64,000 bases of DNA from Flagellimonas olearia (GCF_009184425.1 NZ_WELG01000002.1:434001-498000), one strand, 5' to 3'. Counted from the stretch's first letter, positions 1 through 9,537 are shown. Made by a program: numbers and translations. The notes: a model not told the origin generated them from the sequence alone.

Positions 1-26
1 ACAAAAGCGAAGTAGATTTTTCTCAT
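1..26 (-). CDS. 5' end of a gene running off the left edge (partial)
   Basis: Reading leftwards from an ATG at 26-24, the eight complete codons visible encode MRKIYFAF, which looks like the beginning of a signal peptide. Nothing of the mature protein is in the window, so no function can be named. The inverted repeat at 64-86 lies about 40 nt upstream of this start and would sit in its promoter region. The call rests only on the start codon, the basic-hydrophobic start and the orientation shared with the next genes. Confidence 0.4.
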
Positions 27-63
27 TTTTTCAGTGTTTTAGTGTTTAATTTGCCCTGCAAAA

Positions 64-86
64 GTGATGTATTTTTAAAACATCAC
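64..86. promoter_or_regulatory. Inverted repeat, operator candidate
   Basis: Perfect 7-bp inverted repeat GTGATGT (64-70) and ACATCAC (80-86) with a 9-nt A/T spacer. It lies in the gap between the end of pgi and the minus-strand gene leaving the window at the left. On the minus strand the arm runs into CACTTTTGC, a weak match to the Bacteroidota -7 box. It could be a repressor or activator site for the left-hand gene, or a small hairpin; the sequence alone does not decide. Confidence 0.3.
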
Positions 87-196
87 GATTAATTCAAGGT
101 TAAATGAAGCTAATATAGTTAACACAAAATTAACAAGCAAAATCTATTGAAAAGCAAATGGTTAGAGGAATTTTTAATAAATGTTAACTCTCTAAT

Positions 197-1834
197 TTAT
201 CCCTTAAAAAACTGTAGAAGATTTAGTGTTGAGCTGTCATGTTTGCCAATTTCCAAATTTTCGATATCACTCAAGATAGTTTTGGCCAATTGTTTCCCCA
301 ATTCAACACCCCATTGATCGTAACTGTATATGTTCCAGACGATTCCCTGAACAAAGATCTTATGTTCGTAAAGAGCAATTAGGGCCCCCAAGCTTTTAGG
401 GGTAAGCTTCTGTATTAAAATGGTATTGGTAGGTTTATTGCCCTCAAAGATCTTGAATGGGAGTAAAAGCCCTAGTTCTTGATTGGACAATCCTTGGGCC
501 TGCAGTTCATTTTTCACCTCATCGGCCGTTTTACCGTTCATCAATGCCTCGGTTTGGGCAAAGAAATTGGCCATAAGCTTGTTATGGTGATCTACATCGC
601 CATGCAACGATTTCTTAAACCCAATAAAATCCGTTGGGATAAGTTTTGTGCCCTGGTGCATCAATTGAAAAAAGGCGTGCTGTGAGTTGGTCCCGGGTTC
701 TCCCCAGATAATGGTCCCGGTTTCGTGATCTACCCTTTTTCCGGTCCTATCCATGCTCTTCCCGTTGCTTTCCATGATCCCCTGTTGCAGATAGGCCGAA
801 AAACGACTTAGGTATTGGGTGTAGGGGATGATTGCCTCGGTCTCGGCACCAAAGAAATTATTGTACCAGACACTTAACAGGGCCAGGACCACAGGTATAT
901 TTTCTGAAAAGGGGGTTTCCTTAAAATGCATGTCCATTTCATGGGCCCCGGACAAAAGATCATCAAAGTTTTGGTATCCTACCGAAAGGGCAATGGACAG
1001 TCCTACGGCACTCCAAAGGGAAAATCTTCCCCCTACCCAGTCCCACATAGGGAATACATTATCGTCTGCAATGCCAAATTCCTTGATTTTTTCAAGGTTG
1101 GTGGATACGGCCACAAAATGTTGCACAATATCCTTTTCCGAAGCTTTTTTTAAAAACCATTTTTTGATAGTGAGGGCATTGCTCAAGGTTTCCTGTGTGG
1201 TGAACGTTTTGGAAACAATGACAAAAAGTGTGGTCTCTGGATCCAGTTCCTTTAGCACTTCATACACATGGTCCCCATCCACATTGCTTACAAAATGCGT
1301 TTTTAGATGGTTCTTGTAGAATTTTAGGGCCTCGGTGACCATTACCGGTCCCAAATCCGAGCCACCGATACCAATATTGACCACATCGGTGAATGCCTTG
1401 CCCGTATATCCTTTTCTGTCCCCAGAAATCACGGATTCGGAAAACGATTTGATCTTTTCCTTTACCTCTTGGACTTCCTCAACAATGTTTTCGCCATCCA
1501 CAAGGACCTCATCTCCTTTCTTGGCCCTGAGGGCGGTGTGGAGTACAGCCCTTCCTTCCGTCTGGTTGATCAGTTCTCCACCAAAATAAGCATCCATGGC
1601 CTCCTTGAGTTTAACTTCCTCGGCCAATTCCTGCAAAAGCGAGAAGGTTTCCTCAGTCACCCTATTTTTGGAATAGTCCACCAAAAAATCTTTCCACAAC
1701 AAGGAAAACTTCTTCCCTCGATCAACATCTTGGGCAAAAAGTTCTCTAAGATGTGTGTCCTTGTTTTCTTGGTAGTGGGCTAAAAGTTTTTTCCAGGATT
1801 GGGTCGTTGTCGGGTCGATTTTGGGCAGTGCCAT
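197..1834 (-). CDS. pgi: Glucose-6-phosphate isomerase
   Basis: Interconverts glucose 6-phosphate and fructose 6-phosphate in the cytosol. The 545-residue protein has the normal length for bacterial Pgi. The sugar-phosphate loop GIGGSDLGP lies near residue 155, and the family segment ESNGKSM followed by [13 protein letters not shown] lies in the middle third. The start ATG at 1834 shares one base with the TAA stop of the upstream M23 peptidase gene (TAATG), so the two are almost certainly co-transcribed and perhaps translationally coupled. It is the last gene of a four-gene minus-strand run (DUF3108, tryptophan dioxygenase, peptidase, pgi). Together with the fructokinase and amylosucrase far downstream it would place sucrose-derived hexose phosphate into glycolysis (inference). 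Confidence 0.97.
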   Translation of the reverse strand: MALPKIDPTTTQSWKKLLAHYQENKDTHLRELFAQDVDRGKKFSLLWKDFLVDYSKNRVTEETFSLLQELAEEVKLKEAMDAYFGGELINQTEGRAVLHTALRAKKGDEVLVDGENIVEEVQEVKEKIKSFSESVISGDRKGYTGKAFTDVVNIGIGGSDLGPVMVTEALKFYKNHLKTHFVSNVDGDHVYEVLKELDPETTLFVIVSKTFTTQETLSNALTIKKWFLKKASEKDIVQHFVAVSTNLEKIKEFGIADDNVFPMWDWVGGRFSLWSAVGLSIALSVGYQNFDDLLSGAHEMDMHFKETPFSENIPVVLALLSVWYNNFFGAETEAIIPYTQYLSRFSAYLQQGIMESNGKSMDRTGKRVDHETGTIIWGEPGTNSQHAFFQLMHQGTKLIPTDFIGFKKSLHGDVDHHNKLMANFFAQTEALMNGKTADEVKNELQAQGLSNQELGLLLPFKIFEGNKPTNTILIQKLTPKSLGALIALYEHKIFVQGIVWNIYSYDQWGVELGKQLAKTILSDIENLEIGKHDSSTLNLLQFFKG

Positions 1835-3114
1835 TACGGGTTGTATGAGATTAGGGTTTCTTCAGGTTCTGGGTTGGGGTTCACAAATTCTATACAGTCC
1901 AACTGTTCTTTCAGTGGGTCTATATGAGCCATATAATCGGTACGCAAGGAGTCTGCAATGGGTTCCGCGGTGGGTAATTTTTCACGCAAGGGGTCTACCT
2001 GTCTTCCGTTTTTCCAAAAGCGATAGCATACGTGGGGGCCACCAGTGTTTCCGGTCATTCCGACCCATCCAATTACATCACCTTGGCGAACAAAATCCCC
2101 TTTCCTTACTTTTTGGTTCTTCATGTGGAGGTACTGGGTGCTGTAAACACTATTGTGTTTGACCTTCACGTACTTTCCATTCCCCCCCCTTCGAGTAGAT
2201 TCGGTCACGGTACCATCTGCAGTGGCAATGATAGGGGTTCCAATAGGAGCTGCATAATCGGTACCCTTGTGCGGCCTCACTTTATATCCGTAATACGCAA
2301 TCCTTCGCTTTAGGTTATAACGGGACGAAAGGCGGTACCCAAATTTGATGGGAGCCCTCAAGAAGGTACTTCTGAGGTTATTCGCTTCTTGGTCATAGTA
2401 ATCCAAAATATTCTTCAAGGAATCGGTCACGTATGGAAACGCATAAATGGTCCTTCCCTTATGCTCAAACAAAGCTGCTTTTATGGGGCCACGGCCGGCA
2501 TAAATACTGTCATTGATGTACCGTTCGTCATAAATGACCTTGAATTTGTCCCCTTTCTCCAATCGAAAGAAATCTATGGTCCATGCATAGATTTCGGAAA
2601 GGTCTATGGTGACGTTATAGTCCACTCCAAGGTTGTCCAAGGTCTCGGAAAGGTTATTGGTGATCACACCTCCTACCTCGCGTTCCATCAATTTTACCTT
2701 CTTTTGACTTTTATAGGCGGTTACACTGTCGCGGAGGTCCACCACGGTATAATTGATCTTGTCATTCTGATAGATGAAAATCTCCGCTACTTCCGAAGTG
2801 TCTTTTGATTTAAGGATAGTGTAGGGTTTACCCACTTTGATTTTACGAACATCAAAAGTGTCCCTGAAATTTTCTGAAATTGCGGCAATCTTCGGGTAGT
2901 CCACCTTGTTCCGAAGCATGAGTTCCCCAAAACTGTCCCCACGCTTCACCGTATCATGAACCACATTGAATTCCTCAAGATTGAATCCAAAATGTGTTAC
3001 CGGTGGTTTTTCAATGGTTTCAACCTTTACCAACTCATCCACCAAAACTTTATCCTGTTTGCATGACACCAAGACTATCATCAGTGTCAAGATTGCCCCA
3101 AAAAACTTTTGCAT
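1834..3114 (-). CDS. M23-family metallopeptidase lipoprotein
   Basis: Probable envelope peptidoglycan hydrolase of the LytM/M23 family. I start at the internal ATG at 3114: it follows the stop of the dioxygenase gene by one base and opens a lipoprotein signal ([12 protein letters not shown] then LVSC). A longer frame upstream lies inside the dioxygenase gene and lacks a signal sequence. The C-terminal third carries [13 protein letters not shown] (first zinc His and Asp) and QYLHMKN. The final motif reads GPHVCYRF, so the usual HxH is HxC and the second His, normally a zinc ligand, is Cys. I believe this variant recurs in Bacteroidota, so the enzyme may still be active. The long N-terminal part probably folds as an OapA/LysM-like region. 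Confidence 0.9.
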   Translation of the reverse strand: MQKFFGAILTLMIVLVSCKQDKVLVDELVKVETIEKPPVTHFGFNLEEFNVVHDTVKRGDSFGELMLRNKVDYPKIAAISENFRDTFDVRKIKVGKPYTILKSKDTSEVAEIFIYQNDKINYTVVDLRDSVTAYKSQKKVKLMEREVGGVITNNLSETLDNLGVDYNVTIDLSEIYAWTIDFFRLEKGDKFKVIYDERYINDSIYAGRGPIKAALFEHKGRTIYAFPYVTDSLKNILDYYDQEANNLRSTFLRAPIKFGYRLSSRYNLKRRIAYYGYKVRPHKGTDYAAPIGTPIIATADGTVTESTRRGGNGKYVKVKHNSVYSTQYLHMKNQKVRKGDFVRQGDVIGWVGMTGNTGGPHVCYRFWKNGRQVDPLREKLPTAEPIADSLRTDYMAHIDPLKEQLDCIEFVNPNPEPEETLISYNP

Positions 3115-3115
3115 T

Positions 3116-4093
3116 TTATATTTCCTTGTATTCTTTGTTTGCAGGGTTAAAAATATGATCCACCCATTGTTTTCCCCATGCATCCAACTCATTTTCTGAA
3201 TACAAAGTTGGGAAAAATATTATTTTTTGAAAACTGGGTGGTAAAAACTGCTTCCAATTGGTGCCTCCCGTGGCATCCACTTCTTGGTTTTCCTTCCCCA
3301 AATACCGGTATGCAGAGCCCATGTGCATCAAAGGCCAGTTTACATTGGCATTGACGTCCAAGTCTTTCAACGCCTTGATCAACGCTTCATTGTTCCTTGA
3401 TGCTTCCGGCAGTTGAAGGTATTTTTGGTATATAGTGCTATCTTTTACTTGGTTGGCGATCCTAAGCAGTCTTGGGGTATACCGTATCTCAAATTGTTTC
3501 AAGGTCAAGGTTTTTTCTCCCGTGGCCTTGTCGGTGGCCCCTTTTTTCCAATAGATATGCTCAAAGAGTTCCTCTATGCCATCTTCGACCGAAAAGGAAT
3601 CCCTCTCGGTATGGTGTACCAAATATTCCAATGGGGTGGCATAAATCTCTATCATCCTGTATTGTGCCGATTGGAATCCACTGGCAGGAAGCAATGCCAT
3701 ACGATACCGAAGGAACTGTTCCCGCTCCATCCCCTTGATCATTATACTGAAAGATGAAATCAAGGCCTTAAAATAATTGTTCATCCGGTTGACCTTTTCA
3801 ATAAAGAACTTAAGGTCTTGGGACTTGTCTTCCGTAATCTGCTTTTGTTCGTGGAGGATGAGCTTAAAATAGAGCTCGGTAATTTGGTGGTACATGATGA
3901 AGATCTCTTCATCGGGGAAATGGGTCCGTGGCACCTGGATGCTCAATAAGGTATCCAAGTGAATGTAATCCCAATACGTAAGATATCGTTGATAGAGAAG
4001 TCCGTCCAAATAAGAGCTCAGGTCCTGCCCCGAGTTTTTATACTTTTCCTCAAGCTTGTTGATCTGGGACTGAATTAGCTCATCATTCTTCAT
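3116..4093 (-). CDS. Tryptophan 2,3-dioxygenase
   Basis: Haem enzyme that opens the indole ring of L-tryptophan to N-formylkynurenine, the first step of the kynurenine route. Recognised from the N-terminal LTYWDYIHLDTLLSIQ segment, the FIMYHQITELYFKLILHE helix typical of the family, MHMGSAYRYLG and the C-terminal ATGGTNWKQFLPP loop. Residues 1-325 are in the normal range or slightly long. The start is ATG at 4093; the codon before it is TTG. It lies 5 nt downstream of the DUF3108 gene and 1 nt upstream of the M23 peptidase gene, inside one operon. The next recognisable kynurenine enzyme, 3-hydroxyanthranilate dioxygenase, is 39 kb away at 42253, so the pathway is scattered here. Confidence 0.93.
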   Translation of the reverse strand: MKNDELIQSQINKLEEKYKNSGQDLSSYLDGLLYQRYLTYWDYIHLDTLLSIQVPRTHFPDEEIFIMYHQITELYFKLILHEQKQITEDKSQDLKFFIEKVNRMNNYFKALISSFSIMIKGMEREQFLRYRMALLPASGFQSAQYRMIEIYATPLEYLVHHTERDSFSVEDGIEELFEHIYWKKGATDKATGEKTLTLKQFEIRYTPRLLRIANQVKDSTIYQKYLQLPEASRNNEALIKALKDLDVNANVNWPLMHMGSAYRYLGKENQEVDATGGTNWKQFLPPSFQKIIFFPTLYSENELDAWGKQWVDHIFNPANKEYKEI

Positions 4094-4098
4094 CAATG

Positions 4099-4878
4099 CT
4101 AGTCCATTATAATTTTAAACTGGTTTCGTAGTCCATTGTACCCATCCAAATCTGCTTTTAAGGAGCCTACGGCCAAATCGGCCTTGATCCGTATGGGAAT
4201 TTTGTTCAGGTCGTTGGATACCCAAAGGGTAAGACTCTCTTTTTCCTTAAAGACACGACCTGACTGAACCAATGGTCTAAATTTAAGACATTCCACCTTC
4301 CCAAACTTGGTTCGGATGATTTCTTTCCCCAAATATTTCAGTTTAAACTGAAAAACCCCGTCATCATCGAACAAAAGGTCCAAATCAATGGATTCTCCCT
4401 CCTTAAAATGATCAAGATCATAGGCACTTCTTAAAAAGTAGGATGCCGATATAAGGTCCTGTATATCGTTATGGACGGGAATATCTTTTTGTGTACCATT
4501 CTTGTTGTCCTTTAGAATGGCCTTCTTTTTCTCGTAATCAAAGTCTATTTCAATATCCTTGGTATAGCCTCCTTCGTCTATTTTCCGGACAAATCTGCGG
4601 GGTTTTCCATCCTTACGACCAAAATAGCTTTCATAGGTATCGTCTACCTTAAAAAATATACTGGCAAACCCTGTGGTCTTTCCTTCTCCCACCACATGGT
4701 ACACAGGAACATTGTTCAGGGTTTCTGAAGTCAAATGCAAAGTGGCATAACTGGCATTGAGAAAACCGTAGTGTATGCGAAACTTCAACCATTCCCCAGG
4801 CTTGTATGCCGGCACCGGCTCTTGGGAAATTCCAGGGAGCGCATATAGTGCAAAAAGTATAATAAGTATCTTTTTCAT
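4099..4878 (-). CDS. DUF3108-type exported protein
   Basis: Secreted or periplasmic protein of unknown function. The signal peptide MKKILIILFALYALPGISQ is cleaved after SQ; I take ATG 4878 rather than the ATG at 4893 because it starts the signal directly. The rest is a beta-rich domain with KPGEWLKFRIHYGFLNAS near the start and LKFRPLVQSGRVFKE towards the end, which matches the DUF3108 pattern. It is first in the operon with tryptophan dioxygenase, the M23 peptidase and pgi. The 335-nt gap upstream contains a structured element and terminator, so transcription of this operon probably starts within the last 100 nt before the gene. Confidence 0.8.
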   Translation of the reverse strand: MKKILIILFALYALPGISQEPVPAYKPGEWLKFRIHYGFLNASYATLHLTSETLNNVPVYHVVGEGKTTGFASIFFKVDDTYESYFGRKDGKPRRFVRKIDEGGYTKDIEIDFDYEKKKAILKDNKNGTQKDIPVHNDIQDLISASYFLRSAYDLDHFKEGESIDLDLLFDDDGVFQFKLKYLGKEIIRTKFGKVECLKFRPLVQSGRVFKEKESLTLWVSNDLNKIPIRIKADLAVGSLKADLDGYNGLRNQFKIIMD

Positions 4879-4971
4879 AAGCAGTTGGTTCAATGTAAAA
4901 TTACTAAAAACGTCATCGAGGCTAATATCTTTACAATTACTTAAACAAAACTTGTTCCAAAATAGTATGTA

Positions 4972-5051
4972 AAAAAAAGCCCAGTCTTAAAACTGGGCTT
5001 TTCCTAAATAACCAACCAAACTTTAAATTATGAAAAACCAATACTTAAAGT
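4972..5051 (-). ncRNA. Two-hairpin element A with GGTTGG core
   Basis: This is the main content of the 335-nt gap 4879-5213. Read on the minus strand: a weak hairpin (arms 5045-5051 and 5020-5026, ACTTTAA/TTAAAGT), then TTGGTTGGTTATTTAG, then a strong hairpin AGCCCAGT/ACTGGGCT (4977-4985 and 4992-5000) and a run of eight T. The last part is a good intrinsic terminator. The 17-nt core complementary to 5004-5020 is identical at 36442-36458. The element lies about 160 nt after the patatin gene and 95 nt before the DUF3108 gene. It could be the patatin 3' UTR, a small RNA, or a leader. On the plus strand the ATG at 5030 opens only an eight-codon frame. Confidence 0.5.
4975..5002 (-). terminator. 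Intrinsic terminator upstream of the DUF3108 operon
   Basis: Stem AAAGCCCAGT (4976-4985) with ACTGGGCTTT (4992-5001), six-nt loop, followed on the minus strand by eight T (complement of 4971-4978). It would end transcripts coming from uvrC and the patatin gene. The T-run is stronger on the minus strand, which matches the direction of all neighbouring genes. Confidence 0.8.
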
Positions 5052-5213
5052 TATAAGGGAACCACCCCTTATTGGGTGTAAAGATACATCAAGCCTTTGT
5101 AGGAAAATCGGTTTTTAACGGACTTTAACTATACCTGCATCAGAATGGTGCCCAAACGCGTGTTTTTTTGCAAATTCTTAAGAAAAATGCTGGTTTTCAT
5201 ACATCTTCCTTCA

Positions 5214-7490
5214 TCAGAACCAATAGCCCACACTAAAGAAAATACTGTCATTATTTATCTCTGGACTCCATGAATAATAAATCTGGATGGGACCAATAAA
5301 AGATTCAAAACCGTACCCTACCCCATATCCGGAAAATGAAGGTTCGGTAAACCAGTTTCCCGTTCTAAAAAGATCATCCTCCACATTGGCAAAATTTGCA
5401 GAGAGGAGCAAGTGGTTCTTAGGGGCAAACCTGTAATCCAACCTTCCATGCGCCTTCACAAAACTGTTTCCAATGAGACTTAGAAAATCATATCCCAAAA
5501 AGGGGATAAAATTATTCACAAAGTCATTTCCAAAGCCCCCCAACACAAAATCAAAGGAGGTCACCGCCGAGGTTCCCAGTTTGAGACCTCCTTCGGCCTC
5601 AACATTAAAACTCAGATTGTGGGTCAAGGGGATTACAGTCCCCAATCGTGCCTTGCCCACGGAAAATTCCCTGAAATTGTTGTTGAAATCGGAAGAAAAA
5701 AGATACAGGTGAAAGTCACTATCGAACAAAAGCCCTTTGGTCGGGAAGTACTTGTCATCATAGGTATCCAGCGTTAACTTTCCAAATGCACTGAAATAAT
5801 GGGAATCCTCAAAATAGGTCCTTTCCGGAGAAGCCAACAAATCTTCCGAATTATCCGCTTCCACTTGGTTGATGGTACGGGTACTGAGCCGTAAAAAACG
5901 ATGTTCCACTCCCAATGTCCCGGCAAATTCTTCCTGTAAAACGGTTTGCAGATATATCTGGTTGGTCAAATCCGAGACATCCAAACTGATTTCCCGGATG
6001 TTCGAGGCATCCGGCACATCAAAATTGGAGCGGATCAACGCAAAGTTGATTTCCTCATCAAAATCGGTAAACTTGGAATTGATGCCAAAGCTCCAATAAT
6101 AGCCCTTGTCCAGATAGTACTGCATATTATAGCGGATATGGTCCCCAAGTATAAAATCGAAAGAAGCCACATCGTCCCGCATCAAAAAATTCTTCTTGGT
6201 AAGGTTGATCAATGCCGCGCTTTTGTACAGATCGTCATAGTGGGCGGACATCTTTATGAACATTTTGGTGGGATCCTCCTTTAGCTTCAAGACCAAATCC
6301 GTTCCCAATCCATTGGAAATCAACTCATAACGAATAGCCTTAAAGTTTCCAGTGGCAGAAAGGTTATTGATTCCCTGTTTGAGTTTGTCAAATGCAATCT
6401 TTTCGGCCAGATTGAATCTGAGCTTCCCTTTTATATACCCCCTTGTGTACTTATCATTTCCCCGTATGATCAGTCTATTCACCGTAAGACTGTCCATGGC
6501 ATGAATCCGCTCTTTCTTTGGCGCAGGCCCATGGTTTTGTTCCGAGGCCAAGGCCTGTAAGGCGTCCATTTTTATCCTTGCTGCAGCTTCACCACTGGCC
6601 ACGATTTCCTTGCTCCGGCCAAAATCAATTACAGAGAACTCGTCAATATCCGGTCTTATATAAATGTCTGTCTCTTCAGATTTCTTCTTCATATCATTGA
6701 CCGTTCGGTAGTTGTTGATCTGAAGTAAAATCTCCGTGGCCGAGGACAGGGATTCCCTAGTGGAAAGGTTGTGCTGTACATCCACCCCAATGATCACATC
6801 GGCTCCCAAGGCCTTGACCTTGTCAATGGGGTAATTGTTGACCACCCCGCCATCAATTAAAATATCCCCATCAATCTCCGAGGGCTCAAACAAGGAGGGA
6901 AAGGTTCCACTGGCCATAATGGCCTCTGGAAGATACCCGTGATCCAAAAGAATCTCTTCACCTGTTTCCACATTGGTCCCAATACACAGAAAAGGAATGG
7001 GCAACTTTTGAAAGTCATGCACATCTTTGACATGGAAAAGCAACCGCACGAGTTCATTGTAAATATTCTGTCCGCCAGAAATGGCCTGCGGAAAGGTCAC
7101 ACTAAAGTTGGTGAAGGGCAAGGTCAGTGCGTACCGCTCTGAATCTTCTTTTTCGTAAAATGTTTTGGCACCTCTGGGAACATTGTCTTGAATGAGTTTC
7201 GTAAAATCGGTGACCCTAAAGATTGAATCCAGTTCTTTGGCCGAATACCCGGAAGCATATAACGCCCCAACTATGGCCCCCATACTGGTACCGCCTATAT
7301 AGTCTACTTTGACCCCTGCTTCCTCCAATACCTTCAATGCGCCAATATGTGCCAATCCCTTGGCACCTCCGCCACTGAGTACAAGGCCAACCTTGGGAGG
7401 CACTTTCCTGTCATCGGTCTGGGACCAACCCAAAACTCCGATCAAAATAAATACCAGGGTAACCGTTATGCTCTTTCTTACTGCGCTCAC
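5214..7490 (-). CDS. Patatin-like phospholipase with outer-membrane barrel (PlpD-like)
   Basis: Predicted exported lipase anchored by a beta-barrel. After a signal peptide (residues 1-24, cleaved near GWSQ) comes a patatin domain: oxyanion loop GGGAKG at 40-45, nucleophile motif GGTSMG with Ser69, and catalytic Asp in DGGVVNNYPID near 213. A POTRA-like segment (RLIIRGNDKYTRGYIKGKL) follows around 340-400, then a surface-antigen/Omp85-type barrel ending in SVGYWF with a terminal Phe. This is the type Vd autotransporter-like architecture common in Bacteroidota. The start is GTG at 7490, since no ATG precedes the signal peptide; its G is the last base of the uvrC stop (TAGTG). It may act on membrane phospholipids (inference). 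Confidence 0.92.
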   Translation of the reverse strand: MSAVRKSITVTLVFILIGVLGWSQTDDRKVPPKVGLVLSGGGAKGLAHIGALKVLEEAGVKVDYIGGTSMGAIVGALYASGYSAKELDSIFRVTDFTKLIQDNVPRGAKTFYEKEDSERYALTLPFTNFSVTFPQAISGGQNIYNELVRLLFHVKDVHDFQKLPIPFLCIGTNVETGEEILLDHGYLPEAIMASGTFPSLFEPSEIDGDILIDGGVVNNYPIDKVKALGADVIIGVDVQHNLSTRESLSSATEILLQINNYRTVNDMKKKSEETDIYIRPDIDEFSVIDFGRSKEIVASGEAAARIKMDALQALASEQNHGPAPKKERIHAMDSLTVNRLIIRGNDKYTRGYIKGKLRFNLAEKIAFDKLKQGINNLSATGNFKAIRYELISNGLGTDLVLKLKEDPTKMFIKMSAHYDDLYKSAALINLTKKNFLMRDDVASFDFILGDHIRYNMQYYLDKGYYWSFGINSKFTDFDEEINFALIRSNFDVPDASNIREISLDVSDLTNQIYLQTVLQEEFAGTLGVEHRFLRLSTRTINQVEADNSEDLLASPERTYFEDSHYFSAFGKLTLDTYDDKYFPTKGLLFDSDFHLYLFSSDFNNNFREFSVGKARLGTVIPLTHNLSFNVEAEGGLKLGTSAVTSFDFVLGGFGNDFVNNFIPFLGYDFLSLIGNSFVKAHGRLDYRFAPKNHLLLSANFANVEDDLFRTGNWFTEPSFSGYGVGYGFESFIGPIQIYYSWSPEINNDSIFFSVGYWF

Positions 7491-9277
7491 TAGTGAAAGG
7501 ATTTATAGATTTTCTGTGCTTTGGCCATTCCAACGGATTCCGCAAGACTCTCAACAGAGGCTTCCTTGATCCGTTTTACCGACTTAAAGCTCTTCAATAG
7601 TTGTTCTGCCGTTTTTTTTCCAATTCCTTCTATGCTTTCCAATTCGGTCCCTATGGCGCCTTTGCTCCTTTTGTTCCTATGATGGGTAATACCAAATCGG
7701 TGGGCCTCGTTCCTCAATTGCTGTATGATCTTGAGGCTCTCGGACCTTTTATCCAAATACAAAGGTACCGGGTCATCGGGAAAATAGATTTCCTCCAAGC
7801 GCTTGGCTATGCCAACAATGGCAATCTTACCCCGAAGTCCCAACAATTCCAAACTCTTCAGGGCCGATGACAACTGTCCTTTACCCCCATCGATCACAAT
7901 AAGTTGCGGTAAGGGCTCTTCTTCATTGAGCAGTCTTTTATATCTTCTGAACACCACTTCTTCCATACTGGCAAAGTCATCAGGGCCTTCCACGGTCTTA
8001 ATATTGAAATGCCTATAATCCTTTTTGGAGGGCTTCCCATGCTTAAAGACAACACAAGCAGCCACAGGGTTGCTTCCCTGGATGTTGGAATTGTCAAAAC
8101 ACTCTATATGGACAGGTTCTTCGGAAAGACGCAAATCGGCCTTCATCTGGGCCATAATCCGTTTGGTGTGGCGATCGGGGTCCGTAATCTTTATCTGCTT
8201 TAGCTTGTCTTGCCTAAAAAAACGTGCATTGCGTTCGGACAACTCCAAAATCCTACGTTTGTCCCCCAGTTTTGGCAGGACCACCTTTAGGTTTTCTTCC
8301 ACCATTACTGGAAAAGGAAGGTAAATCTCTTTGGATGTTGAGTTGAACCGCTGCCGTATCTCCGTTATGGCCAATTGCAGCAATTCCTCGTCCGTTTCGT
8401 CCAATTTCTTTTTTATCTCCAGGGTATGCGAGCGCACAATGGCCCCATGGGAAAGCTGCAAAAAGTTTACGTAGGCATAGGTCTCGTCCGAAATTATGGA
8501 GAATACATCCACATTGTTAATCTTGGGGTTGACCACCGTGGATTTGGCCTGATAGTTTTCCAGGATGTCTATTTTGTCCTTGAACCGCTGTGCCTTTTCA
8601 AACTCCATATTTTCCGCAAAGTCCTTCATTTGCTGCTTAAAGGTCTGGATCGAATCCTTGAAGTTTCCTTTTATAATCTCTCTGATGTCCGCAATTTGCC
8701 CATGATACTCCGTTTCACTCTGTAAGCCTTCACAGGGTCCCAGACAATTTCCCAAATGGTATTCCAGACACACCTTGTATTTTCCTGATTCGACCTTTTC
8801 TCTTGACAAATCGTAATTACAGGTTCGTAAAGGGTAAAGCCCCTTGATCAAATCCAATAATGTCCTAACGGTTTTCATGCTGGTGTACGGACCATAATAT
8901 TCCGAGCCGTCCTTTATCAACTTCCTAGTGGGAAAAACCCTTGGGAAGCGTTCATTCTTGATACAAATCCAAGGGTACGATTTATCATCCTTGAGCAGTA
9001 CATTGTACCTGGGGAGCAGTTTTTTGATCAGGTTGTTCTCCAACAGCAGGGCATCAGACTCCGTAGCAACAACAATATGTTTTATGGAGTGGATTTTTTT
9101 TACCAAGACGCGTGTCTTGCCATACTCTTGCTTTTTATTGAAATAGGAGGAAACCCGTTTTTTAAGGTTCTTGGCCTTGCCCACATATAAAATCTTACCA
9201 TCTGAATCATAAAACTGGTACACTCCCGGATTATTGGGCAGCACACTTATTTGTACACTTATGGATGGGTTGGACAT
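7490..9277 (-). CDS. uvrC: UvrABC system protein C
   Basis: Nucleotide excision repair endonuclease that cuts on both sides of a lesion held by UvrB. Domains in order: GIY-YIG nuclease (GVYQFYDSDGKILYVGKAKN, about residues 19-38), a Cys-containing loop (CNYDLSRE...CLEYHLGNCLGPC, 150-180), a UVR domain (NMEFEKAQRFKDKIDIL near 210-225), an RNase H-like endonuclease (IECFDNSNIQGSNPVAACVV), and a C-terminal helix-hairpin-helix pair (LESIEGIGKKTAEQLLKSF). The 595 residues are a full-length UvrC. It overlaps the patatin gene by one base, an unexpected partner for a repair nuclease. A TAACTTTG -7 box lies 39 nt upstream. Confidence 0.98.
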   Translation of the reverse strand: MSNPSISVQISVLPNNPGVYQFYDSDGKILYVGKAKNLKKRVSSYFNKKQEYGKTRVLVKKIHSIKHIVVATESDALLLENNLIKKLLPRYNVLLKDDKSYPWICIKNERFPRVFPTRKLIKDGSEYYGPYTSMKTVRTLLDLIKGLYPLRTCNYDLSREKVESGKYKVCLEYHLGNCLGPCEGLQSETEYHGQIADIREIIKGNFKDSIQTFKQQMKDFAENMEFEKAQRFKDKIDILENYQAKSTVVNPKINNVDVFSIISDETYAYVNFLQLSHGAIVRSHTLEIKKKLDETDEELLQLAITEIRQRFNSTSKEIYLPFPVMVEENLKVVLPKLGDKRRILELSERNARFFRQDKLKQIKITDPDRHTKRIMAQMKADLRLSEEPVHIECFDNSNIQGSNPVAACVVFKHGKPSKKDYRHFNIKTVEGPDDFASMEEVVFRRYKRLLNEEEPLPQLIVIDGGKGQLSSALKSLELLGLRGKIAIVGIAKRLEEIYFPDDPVPLYLDKRSESLKIIQQLRNEAHRFGITHHRNKRSKGAIGTELESIEGIGKKTAEQLLKSFKSVKRIKEASVESLAESVGMAKAQKIYKSFH

Positions 9278-9315
9278 AGAGTTCTGGAAAATTGGCCCTT
9301 AACTGATCTTACCAA

Positions 9316-9323
9316 CAAAGTTA
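9316..9323 (-). promoter_or_regulatory. -7 box for uvrC
   Basis: TAACTTTG on the minus strand matches the Bacteroidota -7 consensus TAnnTTTG and sits about 39 nt upstream of the uvrC ATG. I see no convincing -33 TTTG at the usual 17-21 nt spacing. Confidence 0.45.
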
Positions 9324-9399
9324 TATTTTAATTATAGTGTTTGTTGTTAAACTTGATCATTTCCTGTTCTGTATTGACCGTTGCATACTTTCATCCCAT

Positions 9400-9481
9400 G
9401 GAAATAAAAATACAACGGATTTGGTTCATTTTATTTCCCAAGTGCCCAACTATGGTTTTCCTATAAAATGACTATGGGAAA
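9400..9481 (+). promoter_or_regulatory. Alternative-pairing region in the uvrC/fau gap
   Basis: Part of the 475-nt gap 9278-9752. GGAAATAAAA (9400-9409) is perfectly complementary to TTTTATTTCC (9429-9438). The same TTTCCCA (9434-9440) can instead pair with TGGGAAA (9474-9480). Two mutually exclusive hairpins are therefore possible in a plus-strand RNA reading towards the sORF and fau. The bases are A/T-rich and simple, so chance is a real alternative. Confidence 0.25.
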
Positions 9482-9537
9482 TCTACAATACTTTGGTTAA
9501 GGAATTCTCAAAAATGTTAAACTGTTACAAAAAAGAA

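Noticed and set aside
5030-5056. Tiny plus-strand frame MKNQYLKL after element A
   Set aside because: Eight codons only. It could be a relic of a TonB-receptor start with a typical leader, but nothing downstream continues such a gene.
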